A DNA stretch of 8,856 nt from Bacteroidales bacterium (GTDB lineage Bacteria > Bacteroidota > Bacteroidia > Bacteroidales > UBA932), in assembly GCA_016283985.1 (NCBI GenBank), contig JAEENZ010000091.1:1-8856 (forward strand), written 5' to 3'. A program made the translations under genes and the position numbers. A model generated the notes under the pieces. That model worked only from the letters and a program-made list of their open reading frames with translations, ran no database searches and was not told where the DNA came from. This document shows, piece after piece, positions 4,739 through 8,856 of this stretch; the stretch's first letter is position 1; each line of letters opens with the position of its first letter.

Positions 4739-5481
4739 ATCGAAAGGCCGCTAACATTGATGTTCCCGCTACCGGTTAGGGATAAGTTGCCAAGACTCTT
4801 GGCGTTGCCGGTAAGGGTTACATCTCCGCTGCCGGAGATCTTCACGCTGATGATGCCTGCGTCCTTGCATTCAAGTGAGCAGTCACCGCTGCCGGAAAGG
4901 TCTATGGAGATGTTTTCAGCCGTCACGCCGGTGGATTTGATGTCCCCGCTGCCGGTATCCTTGAATCCTGCCGTCTCCGCCACAATGCCGGCAAGGAAGG
5001 TGTCCCCGCTGCCGCTTGTGTGGGCGCTGAACTTCGCGCATTGGATGATACCGTTGGCTTTGCAGTCTCCGCTGCCGCTTATGCTGATAGTGAAATCCCC
5101 GTCCGTCACAATGGGCCCGTCGGTGAAAACATCACCGGAACCGGACAGTTTGAGTCCGCTCAGGGTAGGGGAGTTGACCGTCAGGAAGGTTTTTGCCTTT
5201 GGCCTGACATTTACGTTTGGCTTGGTCTTTACCTTCAGGGCGCCTTCTTCCACCACAATGTTATAGTAATCCACGAGATTCTCGTCGCAGGTGAGCGTAA
5301 GGCTCTGCTCCCCGGGAGTCTGGGTATAATAAACATCTATCGAACTCGGAACCGAAATGGAATCGAATTCTCCGACCTCGATCGCCTGCTGCACGGAAAC
5401 ACCGTTCCCCGGCTCTCCGAATATGCCCATGCATGAAGTCAGTGCCAAGGTGGCAATAAGGATTAATGCGTTTTTCTTCAT
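4729..5481 (-). CDS. DUF2807 (GIN domain) lipoprotein with regular GSGD repeats
   Basis: The 250-residue protein starts MKKNALILIATLALTSC, a lipoprotein signal with lipobox LTSC and Cys17 as the lipidation site. After a short linker comes the DUF2807/GIN region starting IEVGEFDSISVPSSIDVYYTQ. A striking series of seven GSG(D/N) motifs follows at residues 114, 136, 157, 177, 197, 217 and 237, spaced 20 to 22 residues apart. This is the periodicity of a right-handed beta-helix with one motif per turn. Such proteins are widespread cell-envelope lipoproteins in Bacteroidota; their biochemical role is not settled, and adhesion or a putative auto-transporter-like role has been suggested. It is the first gene of a likely four-gene operon and has a -7 box at 5505-5512. 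Confidence 0.9.
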   Translation of the reverse strand: MKKNALILIATLALTSCMGIFGEPGNGVSVQQAIEVGEFDSISVPSSIDVYYTQTPGEQSLTLTCDENLVDYYNIVVEEGALKVKTKPNVNVRPKAKTFLTVNSPTLSGLKLSGSGDVFTDGPIVTDGDFTISISGSGDCKANGIIQCAKFSAHTSGSGDTFLAGIVAETAGFKDTGSGDIKSTGVTAENISIDLSGSGDCSLECKDAGIISVKISGSGDVTLTGNAKSLGNLSLTGSGNINVSGLSMGE

Positions 5482-5504
5482 GATTTATATCATTCTATTG
5501 TTCA

Positions 5505-5512
5505 CAAAGATA
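5505..5512 (-). promoter_or_regulatory. -7 promoter box of the DUF2807 operon
   Basis: The minus strand reads TATCTTTG at 5505-5512, a perfect TAnnTTTG box, 23 bases before the ATG at 5481. No TTTG lies at the usual -33 spacing. That position is instead entered by the degenerate left arm of palindromic element A, so the element may supply or replace upstream promoter contacts. Confidence 0.6.
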
Positions 5513-5515
5513 CAA

Positions 5516-5610
5516 ATAATGCTATTAACATCCCGAAAAATGGGACGTTAACGTCAAAATAGGCAGAAAATGCTGTTGACGTCCGTGTTTCCGGGACGTC
5601 AACAGCACTT
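5516..5610. repeat. Double-hairpin palindromic element A, copy 2
   Basis: This is a diverged copy of 2935-3038. The right hairpin, TGCTGTTGACGTCC (5571-5584) with GGACGTCAACAGCA (5594-5607), is perfect over 14 pairs with a 9-base loop and ends in the same CACTTG. The left hairpin has become TTAACATCCC (5525-5534) with GGGACGTTAA (5542-5551). One G-to-A change is matched by C-to-T in the other arm, so pairing is kept; another leaves a wobble pair on the minus strand. It sits just upstream of the DUF2807 promoter. Confidence 0.85.
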
Positions 5611-5617
5611 GGATGCC

Positions 5618-5652
5618 AATGAGCGCATCAGCGCGAACGGCGGAGGACGGTC
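5618..5652 (+). repeat. Dispersed repeat module B, copy 2
   Basis: Matches 2085-2119 at 33 of 35 positions. It begins eight bases after the end of element A, in the same order as the A-then-B fragment in repeat block II. Confidence 0.85.
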
Positions 5653-5662
5653 AGCGACGGGT

Positions 5663-5752
5663 AAGGTCCAATTCTATGCCAGGGACCTTGCCCGGTTTTC
5701 CGCCTCCCAGGCCCTTCCAGTGGGTAAGGTGTCGCCCCTGAAATTGGACCTT
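5663..5752. repeat. 90-base imperfect stem-loop with repeated GACCTTNCCC motif
   Basis: Outer arms AAGGTCCAATT (5663-5673) and AATTGGACCTT (5742-5752) are perfectly complementary. An inner stem, ACCTTGCCC (5685-5693) with GGGTAAGGT (5722-5730), has a single wobble pair, and AGGG/CCCT can pair between the two. The motif GACCTTNCCC or its complement occurs at 5659, 5683, 5722, 5747 and 5769. It could be a structured RNA, a small palindromic mobile element or a cluster of protein-binding sites. No copy exists elsewhere in the window. Confidence 0.6.
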
Positions 5753-5801
5753 CCCCGAAACATCCGAAGACCTTCCCCAAAAAGAAGCAAGTAATGTATC
5801 T

Positions 5802-5834
5802 ATGAGCCGTCAGGCGAACCGCGGCGGCCGGTCC
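5802..5834 (+). repeat. Diverged relative of module B
   Basis: ATGAGC, then CAG, CGAAC, and GGCGGCCGGTCCG near the end align with module B copy 1 with small gaps. The relationship is weaker than between copies 1 and 2 but is visible in order and spacing. Confidence 0.5.
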
Positions 5835-5968
5835 GAAAACGGATTAGAGGAGCGGAGCGACGAAGTCGGCCTCAGCCGACCGGCCGAGCCGGGTATTTTG
5901 AGCAAAGAGAAAAATACGGAAAGGCGAAAAGGCCGCAGGGGTTTTGGGGGCAGGGCCCCCACAGAAGG

Positions 5969-6015
5969 ACATTAGGGGCAGAGCCCCTGATAAGATAGGA
6001 GGAAGGCTGCGCAGC
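5969..6015 (+). repeat. Dispersed repeat module D, copy 2
   Basis: Identical over 47 bases to 2151-2197. Here it is preceded by a GGGGGC/GCCCCC hairpin and followed by CGCCTTTTCGGAGGCG, a small hairpin, rather than directly by module E. Confidence 0.95.
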
Positions 6016-6097
6016 CGCCGCGCCTTTTCGGAGGCGAAGCCGACAAAGCCCCTCCCCGAGGGAGGGGTTTGGGGAGGGGTAAAAGGATGGCAACGCC

Positions 6098-6143
6098 CCG
6101 CTACTAAAAAGAGAAGCAGCCAGATGGCCGCTTCTCTTTTTAG

Positions 6144-6149
<6 letters not shown>
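6098..6149 (-). terminator. Terminator hairpin of the initiator tRNA, overlapping its 3' end
   Basis: Two perfectly complementary 20-base arms lie at 6098-6117 and 6130-6149, separated by a 12-base loop. In the tRNA transcript the stem core GAGAAGC/GCTTCTC is followed by TTTTT, an intrinsic terminator. The arm nearest the tRNA includes the last six bases of the mature tRNA (CCGCTA), so the outer part of the hairpin competes with the acceptor stem until processing. Confidence 0.8.
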
Positions 6150-6216
<67 letters not shown>

Positions 6217-6226
6217 ATATTGGACT

Positions 6227-6258
6227 GCAAAGGTAGGAATTATTTTCCAAAATCCAAA
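6227..6258 (-). promoter_or_regulatory. Promoter of the initiator tRNA
   Basis: On the minus strand TTTG (6255-6258) is followed after exactly 19 bases by TACCTTTGC (6227-6235), a full-consensus Bacteroidota promoter. The mature tRNA starts ten bases downstream of the -7 box at 6216. Confidence 0.8.
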
Positions 6259-6268
6259 TTTTAATCCG

Positions 6269-6276
6269 TATCTTTG
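6269..6276 (+). promoter_or_regulatory. -7 promoter box of the SGNH hydrolase gene
   Basis: TATCTTTG matches TAnnTTTG and lies six bases before the ATG at 6283. It is divergent from the tRNA promoter within a 66-base shared region. No good -33 TTTG is seen, so expression may be weaker or activator-dependent. Confidence 0.6.
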
Positions 6277-6282
6277 ACAGAT

Positions 6283-7038
6283 ATGAAACTTCAGTACAAA
6301 ATCCTAATCATCATTCTGGCTTGTCTGGCGGCCATTTCCTGCACCCAAACGCCCAATAGCGGAAAGCGCATCGTTTTCATCGGCGACAGCATCACCGACG
6401 GCAACTGGGGCTGCATCTACAACTACAAGAGAACCTCGGCCGAGCGCAGCCACACCGATATGAACCACATCTACGGACACAGCTATGTCTACATAATCGC
6501 GTCGTACTGTCAAAGCCGCTGGCCTTCAAGAAATTACGCATTCTTCAACCGTGGTTTCAGCGGTCAGGCTCTGGACGATCTTGCGGCCCGTTGGCAGGAG
6601 GATGTCCTCGACCTCCGGCCGGATGTGCTCTCCGTCCTTATCGGCACCAACGACATCCACAGATGGCTTGATGGCGACCGGCAGACGCCCTTCGATTTCG
6701 AGGCCTGGAAAGCCCTGTACAAGAGCCTGCTGGAAAAAACCAAACAATCCAACCCCGAACTGAAGCTGACCCTCTGCACCCCCTTCGTGGCCAAAGAAGG
6801 GAACTTGGGCGGCAGCGAAGACTACGCCCTTCGCGAAGATATGACCCGGCGCCTGGCAGCCTGCGTGCGCGAACTATGCGAAGAAACGGGCGCCATACTC
6901 ATCCCCTTCGACACTATGTTCGAAAAGCTGGTGAGCACAGAACCCGCACCTTCCTATTGGATATGGGACGGCATACATCCGACCCCCGCCGGGCATAAGC
7001 GCATGGCGGACCTTTGGCTTAAGAAAGCAAAAATCTAG
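6283..7038 (+). CDS. SGNH/GDSL-family hydrolase lipoprotein
   Basis: The 251-residue protein starts MKLQYKILIIILACLAAISC, a lipoprotein signal with Cys20 as the lipidation site, so it is likely anchored in the envelope facing the periplasm or surface. SGNH blocks occur in order: block I FIGDSITDG with nucleophile Ser36, block II Gly in NRGFSG (90-94), block III GTND with Asn123, and block V DGIH with Asp229 and His232. Such enzymes hydrolyse esters, often removing acetyl groups from sugars. A frame open to a TTG at 6274 exists, but the ATG at 6283 fits the signal peptide and the -7 box. It is convergent with the GH29 fucosidase gene, sharing the CTAG stop. Deacetylation of a fucosylated glycan is a plausible joint role, but the separate promoters make that inference. 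Confidence 0.9.
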   Translation: MKLQYKILIIILACLAAISCTQTPNSGKRIVFIGDSITDGNWGCIYNYKRTSAERSHTDMNHIYGHSYVYIIASYCQSRWPSRNYAFFNRGFSGQALDDLAARWQEDVLDLRPDVLSVLIGTNDIHRWLDGDRQTPFDFEAWKALYKSLLEKTKQSNPELKLTLCTPFVAKEGNLGGSEDYALREDMTRRLAACVRELCEETGAILIPFDTMFEKLVSTEPAPSYWIWDGIHPTPAGHKRMADLWLKKAKI

Positions 7039-8696
7039 TTGAAAAGCATTATCTCGCTGCAGCTGGCCTTTCCGGAAGGATTGTTGATGACGACCCTGAA
7101 GTTGGAAGCTGCTACAGAACTGAAGGGAAGCGTGATGCCAGTGCCGTCTCCTGTCCCTTCGGCAATGCAGGTCCAGGCCCCGTCCATCAAAGCTTCCACC
7201 CGGTAAGTCTGCATAGGATTCTCCCACAGTTGCCACGGCTCCACGGCGGCAAAGCACTGGATACTCTGCCTGGCCGGCAACTCAATCTCCACCGTCGAGG
7301 AAGGCCCGGAAGCCGTCCATGTCGATTTATAATCTGCATCGCTCAATTCAGGAACGGCAACCCCATCAACCATCATAGCCAACCCTTCCGTCGGCACCGC
7401 CTGCACTGGAACCGGCTCACGCAATTCAATAGCCAGCACGCTCACTGCCGCATCGGGTGCGAAAGGCGGAAGTTCGAAAGTGGTGACACCCTTCCTGCGG
7501 TGATGCCGCACTCGAACCGAAGGATCTGCCAGCAGCCAGGCTTTTCGCACCTTCAGGCTGTACGGCACGCTGATTTCCTTCGACCACTTGTGAATATGCA
7601 GATAGAGGGTGTTCCCCTTTCTGGTGGCGTACCCGAAAGGCAAAAACGGGAAAGGAGAGGCCTCGGTGCCGTAAATCGCCTCGCCGTTCACCTTCATCCA
7701 GGCGCCAATCTCCATCAAATTATCCCTGCATATCTGAGGGATGCTGCCGTATTTGTCTGGGCCTATGTTCAGGAGAAAATTTCCCCCTTTGCTCACGATT
7801 TCCGAGAGCTTGCGGATGAGTTCTCCGGAGCTTTTCCAGTTGTCGTCGTAGGCGCAGTATGCCCAGTGGCGGTTCATGGTCATGCAGGTCTCCCATATCC
7901 TTCCGGGGTATCCGGTCGCGGGGATGAACTGCTCCGGGGTCACCACGTCACCCTTCATCCCACCTCCCATACGGTTGTTCAGGATGATATTGGGATATGC
8001 GCGGACCTTGTCGTAGAAGAGCCTGGCCTCGTCCGGAGTAATGTCCCCGCCCTGGTCGAACCAGACTATATCCACGTTTGGGATGCGTGTCAGGAGCTCA
8101 TCCACCTGCGGGAGAGCGATGTTCTTGAGATAGGCCTCCCTGCTCCCTTTGTGGGCCGGATCCCAGGCGCAGCCGTTCGCGCCGGGATGATACCAGTCCA
8201 GCATGTGGGAGTAGTAGAACCCGAAATGCAGCCCCTGTGCCTTGCATTCCGAGGCGAGGGCTGCAATGATATCTTTCCCGTATGGAGATGCGTCCACTAT
8301 GTTGTAGACGCTTGCATCGGAGTCGTACATGGCAAAACCGTCGTGATGCTTGGCGGTGACTACCATATATTTCTGCCCCGCTTCCGCTGCAAGCGAAACC
8401 CAGTCGGCGGCATCGAAGCGTACGGGATTGAAACGTTTTGCCAGGGCAGAATACTCCTTGATAGGAATCTGCTTGCTGCTCATCATCCACTCGCCGCCGT
8501 CGGTCTTGTCGCCGTAGATGCCGGCGAGTTCGGTGTAGATGCCCCAGTGGATGAACATGCCGAACTTGGCATCCCGGAACCACTCCATCCGCTCCGGAAC
8601 CTCAGAGGTTTCTGCCGCCAGCTCGGGGGTGGGGGCATTCTTGCAGCAGATGGCCGCAGCGGCAATCAGGCAGAGGGCTATTTTCCGAGGAAACAT
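7035..8696 (-). CDS. GH29 alpha-L-fucosidase lipoprotein
   Basis: The 553-residue protein starts MFPRKIALCLIAAAAICC, a lipoprotein-type signal ending at Cys17 or Cys18. The catalytic GH29 barrel spans about residues 33-345: FGMFIHWGIYT with His50, the fucose-binding pair in TAKHHDGF (His117-His118), DASPYGKDII, FGFYYSHMLDW, the nucleophile in DIVWFDQGG (Asp214), WETCMTMNRHW with Glu269 as a candidate acid/base, and GGNFLLNIGPD. A beta-sandwich follows (about 350-428), then a C-terminal discoidin-like domain (about 440-553) that may bind carbohydrate. The enzyme releases alpha-linked L-fucose from glycans, probably in the periplasm or on the surface. The ATG lies inside the end of hisS (19-base overlap, different frame); the next Met is residue 37, beyond the signal peptide, so this start is secure. 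Cotranscription with hisS is likely. Confidence 0.95.
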   Translation of the reverse strand: MFPRKIALCLIAAAAICCKNAPTPELAAETSEVPERMEWFRDAKFGMFIHWGIYTELAGIYGDKTDGGEWMMSSKQIPIKEYSALAKRFNPVRFDAADWVSLAAEAGQKYMVVTAKHHDGFAMYDSDASVYNIVDASPYGKDIIAALASECKAQGLHFGFYYSHMLDWYHPGANGCAWDPAHKGSREAYLKNIALPQVDELLTRIPNVDIVWFDQGGDITPDEARLFYDKVRAYPNIILNNRMGGGMKGDVVTPEQFIPATGYPGRIWETCMTMNRHWAYCAYDDNWKSSGELIRKLSEIVSKGGNFLLNIGPDKYGSIPQICRDNLMEIGAWMKVNGEAIYGTEASPFPFLPFGYATRKGNTLYLHIHKWSKEISVPYSLKVRKAWLLADPSVRVRHHRRKGVTTFELPPFAPDAAVSVLAIELREPVPVQAVPTEGLAMMVDGVAVPELSDADYKSTWTASGPSSTVEIELPARQSIQCFAAVEPWQLWENPMQTYRVEALMDGAWTCIAEGTGDGTGITLPFSSVAASNFRVVINNPSGKASCSEIMLFN

Positions 8697-8856
8697 ACGA
8701 TGCCGTCCAGGTCGTCTTTCGCGAACACCCGCTGCTCGCCGGAAGCCAGATTCTTGATCTGCACCGTGCCGGCGGCCGCCTCGTCCGCACCCGTGATGGA
8801 GAAGAACGGGATGGCCTTGCGGTCGGCGAAGTCGAACTGCTTCTTCAGCTTTGTGG
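8678..8856 (-). CDS. hisS: Histidyl-tRNA synthetase, C-terminal end (partial)
   Basis: A frame enters from the right edge and ends with TAG at 8678-8680, giving 58 complete residues. The sequence KLKKQFDFADRKAIPF, FSITGADE, AAGTVQIKNLASGEQ and KDDLDGIVCFLGK matches the end of the anticodon-binding domain of bacterial histidyl-tRNA synthetase, which charges tRNA-His with histidine. The catalytic core lies outside the window. Its last codons overlap the start of the GH29 gene by 19 bases. Confidence 0.9.
   Translation of the reverse strand, partial: TKLKKQFDFADRKAIPFFSITGADEAAAGTVQIKNLASGEQRVFAKDDLDGIVCFLGK

Larger units (their letters stand above)
5482..6143. other. Gene-free repeat block III upstream of the DUF2807 operon
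   Basis: No gene is convincing in these 660 bases; ORFs through it are translated repeats and, near the right end, antisense tRNA. Contents in order: DUF2807 leader and promoter (5482-5512), element A copy 2 (5516-5610), module B copy 2 (5618-5652), a long imperfect stem-loop (5663-5752), a third relative of module B (5802-5834), a hairpin GTCGGC/GCCGAC near 5867-5882, a GGGTATTTT/AAAATAC hairpin near 5891-5919, GGGGGC/GCCCCC near 5946-5960, module D copy 2 (5969-6015), a CGCCT/AGGCG hairpin near 6020-6035, a C-rich/G-rich palindrome near 6048-6080, and the tRNA terminator (6098-6149). Confidence 0.8.

Noticed and set aside
4757..5266. 169-codon plus-strand ORF opposite the DUF2807 gene
   Set aside because: It is a shadow of the repetitive GSGD codons (giving PLPE-type repeats), with no promoter and no recognisable product.
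6874..7257. Minus-strand ORFs across the SGNH gene and the GH29 3' end
   Set aside because: They are out-of-frame shadows of two strongly supported genes and resemble no protein family.

Overview
The window looks like chromosomal DNA of a Bacteroidota/Bacteroidales bacterium. Several genes and the one tRNA are preceded by the Bacteroidota-type -7 element TAnnTTTG(C), in three cases with a TTTG -33 element 19-20 bases upstream. Start codons often lie only a few bases after the -7 box, and Shine-Dalgarno sequences are weak. The gene content agrees: LysR and AraC regulators, PorT-like beta-barrel proteins, DUF2807/GIN and other lipoproteins, a GH29 fucosidase lipoprotein and a TIGR04076 protein. 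I cannot name a genus from the sequence alone.

Layout. (1) 1-2021: the 3' end of a probable LysR regulator; a short ORF of doubtful status; an AraC-family regulator on the minus strand; and, divergent from it, a small outer-membrane beta-barrel protein. The regulator and the barrel protein share a 107-base promoter region, so the regulator may control its neighbour. (2) 2022-2355: a gene-free block of dispersed repeats with a strong bidirectional terminator hairpin. (3) 2356-5481, all minus strand: a DUF2807 lipoprotein, a second lipoprotein, a TIGR04076 protein and a Vat/CatB-type O-acetyltransferase form a likely operon. The ogt-type methylguanine methyltransferase follows and has its own promoter. 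A second repeat block lies between the acetyltransferase and ogt. (4) 5482-6143: a 660-base gene-free block packed with palindromes and dispersed repeats, ending at an initiator tRNA-Met. (5) 6217-8856: an SGNH/GDSL hydrolase lipoprotein on the plus strand faces a GH29 alpha-L-fucosidase lipoprotein on the minus strand. Their stop codons share the same CTAG. The fucosidase start codon lies inside the 3' end of hisS. The last pair suggests periplasmic processing of fucosylated, possibly acylated, glycans.

The most unusual content is not a gene. Three intergenic blocks (about 2022-2355, 2857-3151 and 5482-6143) are assembled from shared modules in different combinations: a roughly 100-base double-hairpin element with GTTGACGTCC arms (A), a 35-base GC-rich module (B), a 47-base module identical in two places (D), a motif identical to the 3' end of the initiator tRNA plus its flank (E), and a 77-base module whose substitutions follow a codon pattern (F). 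I see no CRISPR array, transposase, integrase, toxin-antitoxin pair or recognisable defence system. The repeat mosaic is the best candidate for something undescribed.
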